Part shown: positions 34,310 to 44,898 of the stretch, piece after piece
How the letters are laid out: the number at the start of each line of letters is the position of its first letter
Numbering within the stretch: position 1 is the stretch's first letter
Program-made: the position numbers and the translations under genes
The notes under the pieces: generated by a model
What the model saw: the letters and a program-made list of their open reading frames with translations, nothing else
What the model was told of the DNA's origin: nothing
Databases searched by the model: none
Assembly: GCA_021234155.1 (NCBI GenBank)
Contig: JAJEKV010000003.1
Location: forward strand, 12,025,819-12,089,818
Length of the DNA: 64,000 bases
DNA from: Isoetes taiwanensis
Taxonomy: Eukaryota > Streptophyta > Lycopodiopsida > Isoetales > Isoetaceae
Direction: 5' to 3'

Positions 34310-35260
34310 GCTGGGCATAGGTTGTCGGATCTGTGGGGCTATCAGCACTATTCGTTGTTCAATAAGTGCGCAGGCAAGCAGGAACATGGTGGTATAGCCT
34401 GCTACTATGGACTACCTTGGCATCTTTAGTCATCCTCCAGAAGGCGGACATACATAACCGTTACATGTGGGTACAAATGCAGAATCTTAGTCAGAACCCC
34501 CTCATTCTGGCAGCATGCTACTTTCCACATGCAGATTCCAACTTCTATTGCAACCACTCAGATGTGGATAGGCTAGATCCGTACATGTCGATCTATATGA
34601 TGATATACAGCAATGCAGACAGTTGGGTCTGGTCATGTTACTTGGAGACTTCAATGCATGCACTGGGATAGAATATCTCACGAAGTTTGACCTCTTGGCA
34701 GAGGATGTGTTACAGCTCTGCCCTGCAGAGACTACTTAGCCACGAGAATCAGATGAGAGAGCACACTCGATTACGCGCTATGGCAGGCAGTTGCTTCAAA
34801 TGTGCATCATCTTTGACTTGGACATCTGCAATGGTTTAGCGAATTGGCCATCCTCTGCCAGCTATACTTGTAGGCAGGAGAATCAGGAAGGCAGCTCCAG
34901 TGTCATAGATTATATACTGACCGCCGAGCAGGATCTACACCTGGTCACTCAATGTCACGTCAGCACAACCAGTAGGGATGAAGAAGAGAGAGTTCAGATC
35001 ATCAACCACTTTTCCTGCAGGTGGATTGGTAGACTATTCAGAGCCCCCTGTGCTCCAACCCCTCGCATGCCTCCCCTGCGCTTGGATTACGACCATGCGG
35101 AGACTAATGCCCAGATGCTCACAACTGATCTAGAGGGAATTCTGCAGCTTCCTACGCTAAAGCAACAGACTGACTAGTTGGTCAATGTGCCTATGGCTGC
35201 CGAGAGATGTTTTGGGAGAAGCTGCCATGATGTAGGGAACTTAAATGTTGGCTTCATTCC
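34310..35260 (+). pseudogene. LINE-A endonuclease fragment, plus strand
   Basis: Frames at 34366-34671 and 34791-35177 match the LINE-A endonuclease of copy 3: IHNRYMWVQMQN, LAACYFPHADSNFY, DRLDPYMSIYMM, then DICNGLAN, SSSVIDYILTAEQDLHL and APTPRMPPLRLD. One frameshift at about 34671-34790 hides the GDFNA motif (TTGGAGACTTCAATGC is visible at 34641). There is no RT domain, so it is an internal or truncated fragment of a fifth LINE-A copy, better preserved than copies 1-2. Confidence 0.75.
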
Positions 35261-35400
35261 TTAGAGTCACAAATGAATCAATGAATTTGAGTAAGTTTTG
35301 ATTTCAAATTTTAAAGAGCTGCTTGTTGGCTAACATAAAACAAAGCCGAATGATTGGTCATATATAACGGTGATGCCAGATTGAGTTGTGACAGAGGTAG

Positions 35401-35649
35401 CACAAAACAAACACATGATGTACAAAGCTAGGTCACCACCCAACCACAATCTTCCAGTAACAATAGATGGGCCCTGAGCTCGCCCCCCGAGCAAGTATAT
35501 AGCCTGCAGCATCCATTGTCATAAAAGGACCATGTCGACCCAAAGGGCATGCATGCTCTATTGTTGCTCAGAGAGAGCTCAGGGTCCATATGTGTTTGCT
35601 GGGAGCTCGTGGTTGGGTGGTGAGCTAGCTTGCTATGTCACGTGTTTTT
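35401..35649. repeat. Fold-back element with ~90-base arms
   Basis: The left arm (35401-35494) and right arm (35563-35649) are imperfect reverse complements: CTAGGTCACCACCCAACCAC against GTGGTTGGGTGGTGAGCTAG, and CCTGAGCTC..GAGCAA against TTGCTC..GAGCTCAGG. The loop is about 70 bases. It could be a MITE or other fold-back transposon. Terminal duplications were not identified. Confidence 0.65.
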
Positions 35650-36241
35650 TAGTGTGAATCATAAAGGCTCGGATTGTTAGGTCAAAGCCCACTTCTATAG
35701 TCCACTAAATGAATGAAGAATGTTGCTACATTTCAATGGATCATGTTAATTAATATTCCAAATTCCTTTGATTCAATACTTTCAAATTTTGACTTGCTTG
35801 TGATTGCTACGAATTGCTTGTTCGTTTCACTAATTATCTTTAGCTGGTATCAAAATAAGGTCGCATTAATGACAACTAGGTCTGGAGCATCCTTGCAGTG
35901 GAAGTAGTATTCAAAAAATTCTCGCTTTCAAATTTGGAAGGAGAGTAAATAGTCATAATGAGTCCAAGAGCTAGGCAACTTCTGCTAGCCATCAGATTTA
36001 GTTCCTATCCTGCCCGGCAATTTTTCTTCACTCCCAGAGTCTAGGTTTTAGCTTGTTTGATGCAGTCAACCCACATTTCTTTCCATGTGAAAACAAGGAT
36101 CGGAGCTTTAATTTTTGTTATTGATAGTCATACATCTATTCATTTCAACAACTTAAGTGAGCAGAATTATGGAAGTGGTACCTTCCATAGAAAACCACGA
36201 GATGCCATCTGCATGATTGACAGACTGATTTATTCATGAAA

Positions 36242-36440
36242 CGTTGAGAGATCTATAGCCTTGCACACACGTCACCACATGGATTGCCAGCTTGGCAATC
36301 CGCCTACGTAGCCTAGAGTAACGTCCCTTTGTCTGTGCCTCTTAAAAGCGTATATCCATGTGCCATGGCTGGGGCTTTTCCATCCATCTCCATATATTCT
36401 TATCTAGTTTTTCTGTCGTATATTTCTGATAATTTATACA
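36242..36440 (+). repeat. 5' LTR of the gag-only element
   Basis: Shares GTTGAGAGATCT, GGATTGCCAGCTTGG, TGTGCCTCTT, GGCTGGGGCTTTTCCA and TATCTAGT with 37600-37787. The expected first base T is C here. Ends TATACA. Confidence 0.75.
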
Positions 36441-36756
36441 GTATCGGAGTGAATTATTGAAGATTATGGGAGCATATTTAGAGAAATAATTCAAGCTATG
36501 GGCGCATCCCTTCAAAAACAAGAAATCAGGGTTTGAAAAATATAAAAGCTTCTGATTTTCTTTAAGCATTCTTGTTTGCCCAACCAGGCTACGACTTGCT
36601 TGGCCTTTGTGCCAACGACCTTGTCCTTGGTGGGCCTTGGTGGTTAAAGATTTGCGTAGAGACTCTTTAAGTAACGGATATAAAACTTGAGTGGGAATGA
36701 AGATCATGGTGGATTATACATGGCAATTTCTGGTGATACTACCAATTTATTTAGTT

Positions 36757-37480
36757 CTATCTCCTAGAACAGTGGAAAAATTTGATGGAGATAAATTTTA
36801 TATTTGGAAGATTTGCATCAATTTCTTGTTGCTAGAAAGAGACTTTGTTAAGCTTGTAGATGGTACAGAAGCTAAACCTGCAGATGCCGATGCGGCAACT
36901 AAGTGGGAGCAAAAAGATGCCAAAACCCGAGCTATTCTTCAGCAATGCTTGAGTGATAATCTCGCACCAATGATGATTGCTTTCACAACTGCTAAAGAAA
37001 TATGGGACTTCTTAAATAGCATTTATGGGGATAAAGGAAAGTCTACAATGGTATTCCTATGAAACCACTTGTTGGATTTGAAATTTAATGGCAAAAATGT
37101 AGTTAGGTTTGTAAGCGAGTATGCTTTACATCAACAATTAGCTATAGATTCTCCAATTGGTGATGACAAAGGAGTGGCTATACTTCTTAAAGACTTAAAG
37201 TCTTTGATACTTTGTCACAATCTACTAAGTAACAAAGCTTTGACGCCTCATGATGTAATTCAAGCTTTTGCTTAAGGAGGATGCAAGATGAAAAACAAAT
37301 GAAGGGCCTTCAAAACCTGTGTTTATTGCTTCAAATGAGATCAAAAGAGAAAGAATTTGTTATTATTCCAAGAAGCTTGGTCATGTGGTTGTTATTTGTC
37401 CAGAAAAGAAAGAAAAGAAGACAAAGAGCAAAGAAGAAATGGATCTAAGTTGTTTTAGGTTAAATGGGAGCTACGTGGGT
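36757..37480 (+). pseudogene. Copia-type gag of the gag-only element
   Basis: The family pattern is clear: KFDGDKFYIWKICINFLL, then KWEQKDAKTRAILQQCLSDN, TAKEIWDFLNSIYGDK and, after a stop at 37060-37062, LLDLKFNGKNVVRFVSEY. A zinc-knuckle position follows at about 37355-37400 (C-Y-Y-S..GH..IC), where the second Cys has become Ser. One nonsense codon splits gag, further stops follow near 37273, and the knuckle has lost a ligand, so it is no longer functional. Confidence 0.75.
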
Positions 37481-37599
37481 CTAGATGGATATTCTACGTG
37501 CCATAATCTTTGTGGCTCTTATTGGTAAGATTATGATGATATATGTTTGTTTCTATTTCTGTATAGGAGTTGATCATGTGTGTTTGAGGTAGTGGGAGT

Positions 37600-37787
37600 T
37601 GTTGAGAGATCTGTAACCCCGCATACACATCAACATATGGATTGCCAGCTTGGAAATCTGCCTACATGACCTAGAGTCACGTATGTTCTGTGCCTCTTGG
37701 AGTTATCTATGTGCCACGGCTGGGGCTTTTCCAGCCATCTCCACATATTCATATCTAGTCTTTCTGCTGTATACCTCTGATATTTCA
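37600..37787 (+). repeat. 3' LTR of the gag-only element
   Basis: Starts TGTTGAGAGATC after a purine tract, ends ATATTTCA. Matches the 5' LTR with scattered differences. Confidence 0.75.
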
Positions 37788-38674
37788 CATGGAAGGCTTA
37801 CAGATGAGAGATTTTAGGCAATAAGGATTATGAAGCTTGAGCAATATATTTACAATGCAGCAAATTTTGAGATGGCAACCACAATTACTTTGAAAGATGC
37901 TACTATTGTGATGACTCCAGACCTTTCTAGAATACAGTTTGGTGAGTCCATAACTTGAGGAAAATGTGTTTCTCCAGATGTTGAAATTTCTACTAGCATT
38001 CAATTAATGCATTTCCTATATGAGCTAAAGGTATCCTCAGGCTTTTTAAACTAGGTCTTCAACTTGGTAGCAACATAAGAAGAACAAAACATGGACTCAC
38101 GGAGTGTCCATTTTCTCAAACGCATGAATCTAGATTCATCTTCATATAGGAGTCTCCAAAGGCTACATGGTTACTCGTTTAAGGTCTCGGCAACTGATTT
38201 GGTGCATGCCGTAACAACATCATTGGAATCCCAAGGGGAAGAGAATAATGGTTTTGTTGCTCTTTCACCAACTAAATGGCAGGAATTACAGCTTGAGGTA
38301 AAATGGCAAGAGGCTATATGAGGTAAAATACCCAAGCTCTTTTAAATAGGGATCCATAAAAGGTGGCAAAGTGTTTAGATGACTGAAGCTCGAAGAAGGA
38401 ACTGATACAGAGCTTGTGGAACAACCCAAGTGTCTTATCAAGTTCTGCTACTTTCTAATGGATGCTCTGAGGGAGCAGGGAACTAGGATGAAACCCATGA
38501 TATGTGATGTTCCCAATCATGAGTCTTTAATTGTTTTAGTGGTGTCTCCTAACAAGTTAAGTCTTAGAGCTCAGCGACGGAACAATTTTTGGAATAGTAT
38601 TTCAAAAGGTGGTTGTGAATCTTGGAGCATGATGACTTTGAGGTTGTTTGGGTACAACTTGATGTAGCTGCAGT

Positions 38675-39098
38675 CGGAACATTAAGTAATATGTATGCAC
38701 ATTTCTGAGAAACTCTGGTCTGACCATGCACTAAACAATTAAGCCAAACTATGCAAATACCTTAACCGACAGGCTTTCTAATCCAAGAAATTCCTGCCTT
38801 TGATCCAAGATCTGTGATAGAGTATAACAGGCAGCAGCATGTGTCTGGGAGTCCCGGATGCATCTTTCAGCCCAAGATTCAGCCTTAGATCCTGATAATC
38901 CAGGCTGGGAGTTGATAACCTAGGTGTGGACGATGCTGAGCCTATGATAATCGATCTGGGGAGCTAATAATGCAGTTGTCCTTGCTTGTCTGTTATGGCA
39001 AATAAACAAGCTCGCCCTCCCGGGCTCGCCTGTTTAATTGCCATAATAGGCTCACAAGGGGAATTATCACATATTCAAGAAAAGTCGGACTTATGCAA
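38675..39098. other. Intergenic; small inverted repeat
   Basis: No gene. TTATGGCAAATAAACA (38993-39008) and TGTTTAATTGCCATAA (39031-39046) form a hairpin with one mismatch around a GC-rich loop containing CCCGGG. Confidence 0.5.
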
Positions 39099-39440
39099 TG
39101 TTAAGATTCTAAGCAGTACTCTGGCTTGCCACAACCACACTCTTCTGCTGTATGTACAGCCGAGAGCCCAAGCTCTATCCCTTCAAGTATAAACAAGACT
39201 CCACCAAAAGCCACCTGCAATTCAGCTACTTCACCTCTCAATCCAATCACTGGATTGTTCCACCCAGGATGCACCGCTCCCTTGCTTCTCTCTCCCCTCT
39301 TCCGCTTCCGTGGGTCTCCTCTTATACTATCTGCCATGCCCGCATGCAACTATCCCGCATGCCATGCCCGCATGCATGGTTTCCCATTTGTTGCTTCATG
39401 CTGCTTCTACATGACATGTGTAAAGGCTATATATGCAACA
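39099..39440 (-). repeat. 3' LTR of the copia element
   Basis: TG..CA ends; in plus coordinates it starts TGTTAAGATTCTAAGC and ends ATATATGCAACA. It has one extra A near the start relative to the other LTR. Confidence 0.95.
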
Positions 39441-39449
39441 TACTCCCCC

Positions 39450-39737
39450 TTAGTCTTTACACTCCACAACTCCGACCTGGGTTTTAGCATCTATCAACTT
39501 AGGTTCAGATAGAGCCTTAGTGAACATGTCCGCCTGCTGCAATTTTGTGGGGATATAAGTCACATCTATCTCCCCTTTTTCGACTTCATCCCGTATGAAG
39601 TGATGGTGTATTTCAATGTGTTTGGTACGAGAATGATGAACTGGATTTTTAGTCATCGCCACTCCGCTCTTATTATCCGCAAGATAGCTTGGTAGCACTT
39701 TCGGCAACAAACATCCCAACTCCTTGAGCATTCTCAA
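39450..39737 (-). pseudogene. Copia RNase H C-terminal part
   Basis: Contains the family motifs ADNKSGVAMTKNPVHHSRTK, HIEIHHHFIRDEV and IPTKLQQADMFTKAL, the conserved end of copia RNase H. The upstream half is broken by frameshifts between 39740 and 39900. It removes the RNA strand during reverse transcription. Confidence 0.85.
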
Positions 39738-39881
39738 GCGTAACCAAATTATTTCAGAGGCCGCTTTGTGATCTTTGCTACATATTCTCGCTTCTCGCTA
39801 GATTTGGCTACACATTCCTGCTTCTTACACCCCAAGATATAGCAAAGATACCTAATTTGCACACATAACCTAAAGTTGACT

Positions 39882-41025
39882 TCACATCATCCAGATCTCC
39901 TCCCGATCGCATCGGCATAACTTTGTTAAGCCCTTTTCTTCACTCTTGGTGAAGTGAATACCATCATGCAAAGTACCCTTCAAATATCTCAAAACCCTTT
40001 TGGCCGCTATCCAATGCTCTCGTCCCCGGATTGTTGCAAAAACGGTGAACAAGTTAATCGCATAAGAGATATCGGCCTTGTCTTTGTTGGCAATATGTAA
40101 TAGCGAGCCTATCAATGCACGATACGGCACCTTTTCCATTTCCCTTTGTTCAGCCAAGTTTCTCGGGCACATCTTACTGCTAATTTTTGTACCTGGTGCA
40201 AGGGGTGTTTTTGATATATTGCAATCTGCCATTCTGTATCGGACCAAAGCCTTTTTGATATTCTGCTCTTGCGTCAAAGCAAGCTCCCCCTTTTTCCTAT
40301 TCCTTCTGACCTCCATACCCAACAGTTTCTTGAGCTCACCTAGTTTACATTATTCGAATCGTCTCTTCAATAACACTTTGCATCTCTCTAGGTATGATTT
40401 GTCATTACTGACTATGACACAATCATCAACATAAAGTGCCATAATCAAGCACTTGTCCCCTTCTTTCCACATGTATAGATTGCCTTCCGTTTTCAACTTT
40501 CTAAACCCAATTGAAAGCAAAAACTTATTCATGCAAACATACCATTGCCTAGATGCTTGTCTCAAGCCGTTATATAAACTTTTTTAGGTCACACACCATA
40601 TTCTTCCCCTGCTCATATCCTTCAGGCTGCTCCATATAGATCTCTTCTTCTAGTTCTCCATTTAAGAAAGCCGTCTTCACGTCCATATGCTCTATCTCCA
40701 TATCATTCTGAACTGCCAATGCTATCAGGGTTCTTAGACTAGACACCTTGACGATGGGTGAAAAAGTATACAGATAGTCTACTCCTTCTTCTGAGTGTAT
40801 CCCTTTGCTACTAGCCGAGCTTTATACCTTTCTCTTGATCCATCAAAGATTTCTCTTTATTTTTAAAGAGCCACTTCTGCCAACCACATTTTTGCTCCTC
40901 GGACGTGACACTAATTCATATGTTCCAGTTTCTTCAAATGATTTCAACTCACTCTCCATAGCCTCCTTCCATTTGAGGGAATCAGCTCCCATCACAGCTT
41001 GTTCTACTGTCTTGGGCTCCACCAC
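39882..41025 (-). pseudogene. Copia reverse transcriptase, frameshifted
   Basis: Frames at 40843-41025 (DSLKWKEAMESELKSFEETGT), 40350-40565 (LRQASRQWYVCM, then CLIMALYVDDCVIVSND with the catalytic YVDD) and 39882-40322 (LLGMEVRRNRKKGELALTQ, PYRALIGSLLHIANK) are successive parts of one copia RT. They are joined across frameshifts near 40330, 40570 and 40840. The catalytic box itself is intact. Confidence 0.85.
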
Positions 41026-41052
41026 ACAAGATATTATCTTCGGTTTTGGAAC

Positions 41053-42200
41053 TCACTTTGTTCTGCCATAAGCATCTGCATCAAAAGGAAGTTCTGCCTT
41101 AAGCCGTTCCACCTCTGTACGACGTGTGGATCTCCCCCTTGTTCTACTTTCAATGTCTTCTTGCCTTCCTTCATGCACTTCTTCTTGCACATCTGGCACA
41201 TTATCAGCTCCAAGAGCCTCATGCACCTCCTCGTGCTCTGCCTCCGGTGTATGTGGTGCACTATTGACCTCTATGGTCTCATGCACCCCATCCGGCTCAT
41301 CATCTGAGTCATCGCTTATTACTACATCTGGTTCCGCTACTGTCTCCTTGATCTTCTCCGCATCCTTCTCTAGATCGTCTATTGGTATCCATTCCGTTGC
41401 TTCCTGCACTGTCAAAGATTTCCTATCCTTATAGAGTATTCTTTCATCAAATTCAACATCCCTGCTAACATAAACTTTATGGGTCACAGGTTCATATAGC
41501 CTATAGCCGTTCGCCTCCTCATCATACCCTACTAGAAAAGTGGGGATACTTCGATCATCCAACTTCCTCCGCAGCTCCTCTGGCACGAACATGTACGCTA
41601 AACATCCGTAGACCCTCAATCGATCGACGAACTGCCTTCTTCCAGACCACTTCTCCTCAGGAACTGCTCCCTTCAATGCAGCTGTGGGCAACCTGTTCTG
41701 CACATAGCAGGCTGCAGCTACTGCTTCTCCCCATAAAAAGTTAGGCAATCCTGCATGTTTCAACATGCATCTAGCCGCATCCATTATGGTGCGGTTCTTA
41801 CGTTCTGCTACCCCATTCTGCTGCGGTGTATATCGACATGTGTACTGTCTTCTAATACCCTGCACATGACAGAACTTTGTGAATTCACTCGACCTGTATT
41901 CTCCTCCGAGATCCGACCTCAATGATTTTACACGTTTGGATGTTTCTCGCTCTACCTCCGCGACATAAAGCCGAAAAGCATCATATACTTGATCTTTTGT
42001 GCGAAGATAATAACATTTGGTGCGTCTGCTACAATCATCTATAAAAGTGGCAAAATATGATTTTCCCCCAAGGCTCTGTGTTTGCATAGGTCCACACGTC
42101 AGAATGCACTAATTCAAGCAACTCAGTTGCTCGCCGTCCTTTATTTTTAAAGGGAAGTCTAGCTTGCTTTCCAAGCATACATGCCTCACACACGCTCTGA
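41053..42200 (-). pseudogene. Copia integrase with remnant of GAG-pre-integrase domain
   Basis: The long frame (344 codons, 41053-42087) carries FIDDCSR, the LRSDLGGEY motif, PQQNGVAERKNRT and the CLAYMFVPEE, FLVGYDEEANGYRLY C-terminal part, so the D,D-35-E core is recognisable. Upstream, in another frame, CEACMLGKQARLPF and LVHSDVW mark the GAG-pre-integrase and first catalytic Asp. A one-base loss near 42089 separates the two frames. The HHCC zinc finger is mostly missing. Confidence 0.9.
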
Positions 42201-42205
42201 TACCA
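42194..42205 (-). other. Primer-binding site of the copia element
   Basis: Minus strand TGGTATCAGAGC, one base from the 5' LTR. The next bases (GTGTGTGAGGCATGTATG) are already GAG-pre-integrase codons, so the deletion joins directly to the primer site. Confidence 0.9.
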
Positions 42206-42206
42206 C

Positions 42207-42547
42207 TGTTAGATTCTAAGCAGTACTCTGGCTTGCCACAACCGCACTCTTCTGCTGTATGTACAGCCGAGAGCCCAAGCTCTATCCCTTCAAGTATAAA
42301 CAAGACTCCACCAAAAGCCACCTGCAATTCAGCTACTTCACCTCTCAATCCAATCACTGGATTGTTCCACCCAGGATGCACCGCTCCCTTGCTTCTCTCT
42401 CCCCTCTTCCGCTTCCGTGGGTCTCCTCTTATACTATCTGCCATGCCCGCATGCAACTATCCCGCATGCCATGCCCGAATGCATGGTTTCCCATTTGTTG
42501 CTTCATGCTGCTTCTACATGACATGTGTAAAGGCTATATATGCAACA
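42207..42547 (-). repeat. 5' LTR of the copia element
   Basis: Plus coordinates start TGTTAGATTCTAAGC and end ATATATGCAACA, followed by TGCAA target duplication. Confidence 0.95.
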
Positions 42548-42797
42548 TGCAAGTCCCACACCATGGGTTTCTCTATTAAAAACTCACTTAATACCAACAT
42601 TTAAATTAAGATATGTTTGATAATAGTTAATACGGGAATGGGATCAGACTCAAAAAGCAATTGAGACACTCATATGAACATGTATTATCTAATAATTCGA
42701 ACATGATGCGTAAGAATCCATATATATTATTTGTTCCTAATAAAACAAATACATTCGTAAAGGATTGAGCCTTGTGCAGATAGGGTTTCTATATATA

Positions 42798-42827
42798 CTA
42801 GTAATGGGTGCCCGGCGTTGCCGGGCA
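42798..42827 (-). mobile_element. Helitron-like 3' terminus
   Basis: On the minus strand a perfect 8-base-stem hairpin (TGCCCGGC, 3-base loop, GCCGGGCA; 42809-42827) is followed after 7 bases by CTAG and then T. A short GC hairpin just before a CTRR end is the hallmark of Helitron 3' ends, and insertion next to T fits. The element would extend to higher coordinates; I could not locate its TC 5' end or any Rep/helicase, so it would be non-autonomous. Confidence 0.5.
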
Positions 42828-42829
42828 TA

Positions 42830-43650
42830 AATACATTTCTATTGTAGTCATAATACTTGTAATTTGGAAGGAACCCAAGAGGAAAAATAGAAAGGGTAAA
42901 TGGAGATGAGGTTATAGTGTTTGGTAAAGACTTGTGAGCATTTAACTTGAATATATACAACTTTGAATTGTACAGTTCATTGTTGAAAACTTTATGCAAG
43001 GGCAGGTGGATAGTGACTGTAGAAGTGAAACTTGATCAAGGTAGATAGAGTAACAATAGAAAGGCGTGGAAACCTGCTGAGGCGTGGCAATGCAGACGCA
43101 GATTGACACATTAGGGAAGTGATGTAAATGGAGTTTCCTATGACATGGAGGATTGTTAGGCGTCGATTCTCGCCACGTGCGATGATGCAATGGTCAAGAT
43201 AGAAAACGTCACATAAAATTCAGAATGTCAGTACATATAGTTCCTAGGAAAGAAACTGTGCCACATGGCAACATAACACTGGACGCGTGGGCAGAATGAC
43301 GCGTAATTGTTCTTTACGTTATGTGAGCCTTTATGGTGTGGTCATATGTGTATGCTAGGTTGTGTAAAGCTCAGGAGGTGTGCTCATATGCATCCCTGTG
43401 TGGCATTTGGAGGACATGAATAGGTAAAAAATGTCATTTGCACTTATTTTAGTAAATGTAATTTTTAAAATGTATGGCAAATCTCAATGCAAAATTAGGC
43501 AATTGTTTCAAGAAGGGCATAATACAACCAAATGCCTAGTGCTCCAGAAATGCTAGTGCGCCAGAAATGAAAAATCGAAGGAAAAAAGGAGGAAGATGAT
43601 GCAAATGGAGATGCAATACTTTTGCATCATCATTTCAATGCCCTTTAGGC
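42830..43650. other. Possible body of a non-autonomous Helitron
   Basis: No coding features. Short minus-strand frames at 42727-43190 have no domain. Confidence 0.3.
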
Positions 43651-43652
43651 TA

Positions 43653-44226
43653 TAATCTTTTCTGATTAGGCGGTTCTTGAAGTAATTATTTTACTGCCTT
43701 TTTAGGTAGGTATTTTGATGATTTTTTAGAGAGAAGATAGACTCGAGCATTTAAGTTTGACCTCAATGCCAGTACGCCTTTAGACTATTATGCATGGGCT
43801 AACAAAAGGTTGAGATCCGCTAGAAGTTGAAGATTACAACATTTGGTGTCATGATTAAGAGGACATACATGGAAGTAGTAAATCAATAGTCTTTGCTTTG
43901 TAATCTTTTCTGATTAGGCGGTTCTTGAAGTAATTATTTTACTGCCTTTTTAGGTAGGTATTTTGACGATTTTTTAGAGAGAAGATACGACTGGAGCATG
44001 TAGACTGTTATGCATAGGCTAACAAAAGGTTGAGATCCGCTAGAAGTTGAAGATTACAACATTTGGTGTCACGATTAAGAGGACATACATGGAAGTAGTA
44101 AATCAATAGTCTTTGCTTTGTGACGTCACTTAGCTTTTAAGAGCTGCCAGGAACTAAGGATTAGAATGTTTGGTGTTACGGTTAGGAGGATATACACGAA
44201 GGTAGTAAATCAATGGTTTTTGCTTT
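43653..44226. repeat. 248-base tandem duplication plus a decayed third copy
   Basis: Copies start at 43653 and 43901 (TAATCTTTTCTGATTAGGCG) and end with AATCAATAGTCTTTGCTTTG. The second lacks about 25 internal bases. A third, diverged copy of the last 90 bases follows at about 44140-44226 (GTTTGGTGTTACGGTTAGGA). Confidence 0.9.
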
Positions 44227-44229
44227 GCA

Positions 44230-44898
44230 CATTATCTTAGCTTTTAAAAGGTGCACAATGATTTGAGTATGCAAGAACTATATTTATTTTTCTCTAATTT
44301 CAAACATTGAAGGAAATAGGATTTGTTAAACAGGAGACCAAATCATATTAATCCAAAACATAGAAACCAATGTAAACACAAATAAAGTGCAGTAACATGT
44401 AACAGAACGTATAACATACGTAGCATTTGGAGCTTCCTCATATCAGAAAAAATGAATCACGTTCAATGTTTATCAGAGTCTCTATACAATAGATTTGTTG
44501 AGCAGATCCTATAATACAATAGATTGATGTCGAAAAGATCCCTTCAATGCATATCAGTTCGTACTACATAGCTCTAGAATCCAATTAAAGAATAAGAAAC
44601 CCAAATTTGACGAAGCATTATGATAGCAGCTAGCATAATGTGTGCCTCTGAATTTTGTCCTCTGTGAAGAGATTCATATAGAAGATAAAGAGCAAGGGGG
44701 AAGAATTGTACCTGACATATTATGCAGCAAACAAAACATATTCAATGGTCTCAAACCTGTATTTTAATTAACCTCAATATAGAAACAATACAAAGACTTG
44801 CCAGACCATCATCATCATCATGATCAGAGAACTGCAACGGTCACCAGCTCTGCCATATGTCCCTTGCAAGATAATCTAAATTGTCTCCTGCCAGAGAT
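44230..44898. other. 3' region of the next gene model, no coding features
   Basis: AT-rich, probably 3'UTR and downstream of the minus-strand gene ending at 44899. Confidence 0.3.

Larger units (their letters stand above)
36242..37787 (+). mobile_element. Gag-only LTR retrotransposon (TR-GAG type)
   Basis: Two LTRs of about 190 bases (36242-36440 and 37600-37787) flank 1.16 kb that codes only for a copia-type gag. The 5' LTR is followed by a decayed primer site (GTATCGGAG for GGTATCAGAG). The 3' LTR is preceded by a purine tract (GGTAGTGGGAG). CATGAAA and CATGGAA flank the element as an imperfect target duplication. Protease, integrase and RT have no room to be present, so it depended on a helper copia element. 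The LTRs are visibly diverged, so it is not young. Confidence 0.75.
36095..38670 (+). pseudogene. CDC45: CDC45 (replication initiation factor) pseudogene, split by an LTR element
   Basis: Four pieces in order match plant CDC45: FVIDSHTSIHFNNLSEQN joined to YGSGTFHRKP (36100-36230), LEQYIYNAANFEM plus TITLKDATIVMTPDLSRIQFG (37810-37950), YRSLQRLHGYSFKVSATDL plus ALSPTKWQELQ (38130-38300), and LKLEEGTDTELVEQPKCL then KFCYFLMDALREQGTRMKP (38380-38510). CDC45 is part of the CMG helicase that unwinds replication origins. Stops and frameshifts occur, the acidic linker after NLSEQN is missing, and no introns separate the pieces, so a processed pseudogene is likely. The 36242-37787 element is inserted in it. 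Identification is by memory of the family. Confidence 0.65.
39099..42547 (-). mobile_element. Young Ty1/copia element lacking gag and protease
   Basis: LTRs of 342 and 341 bases differ at only about three positions and are flanked by a perfect 5-base target duplication TGCAA (39094-39098, 42548-42552). The interior is 2766 bases. On the minus strand it reads primer-binding site, the end of the GAG-pre-integrase domain, integrase, reverse transcriptase with YVDD, RNase H, then the polypurine tract TAAGGGGGAGTA at the 3' LTR. Gag and protease are absent. The pol reading frame has several frameshifts, so this copy is defective although recently inserted, presumably in trans. Confidence 0.93.

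Noticed and set aside
38993-39046. microRNA precursor
   Set aside because: The hairpin has only a 16-base stem, too short for a plant pre-miRNA.
42109-42456. ORFs inside the copia LTRs (both strands)
   Set aside because: The same frames appear in both LTRs because the LTRs are identical copies; no coding role is expected.
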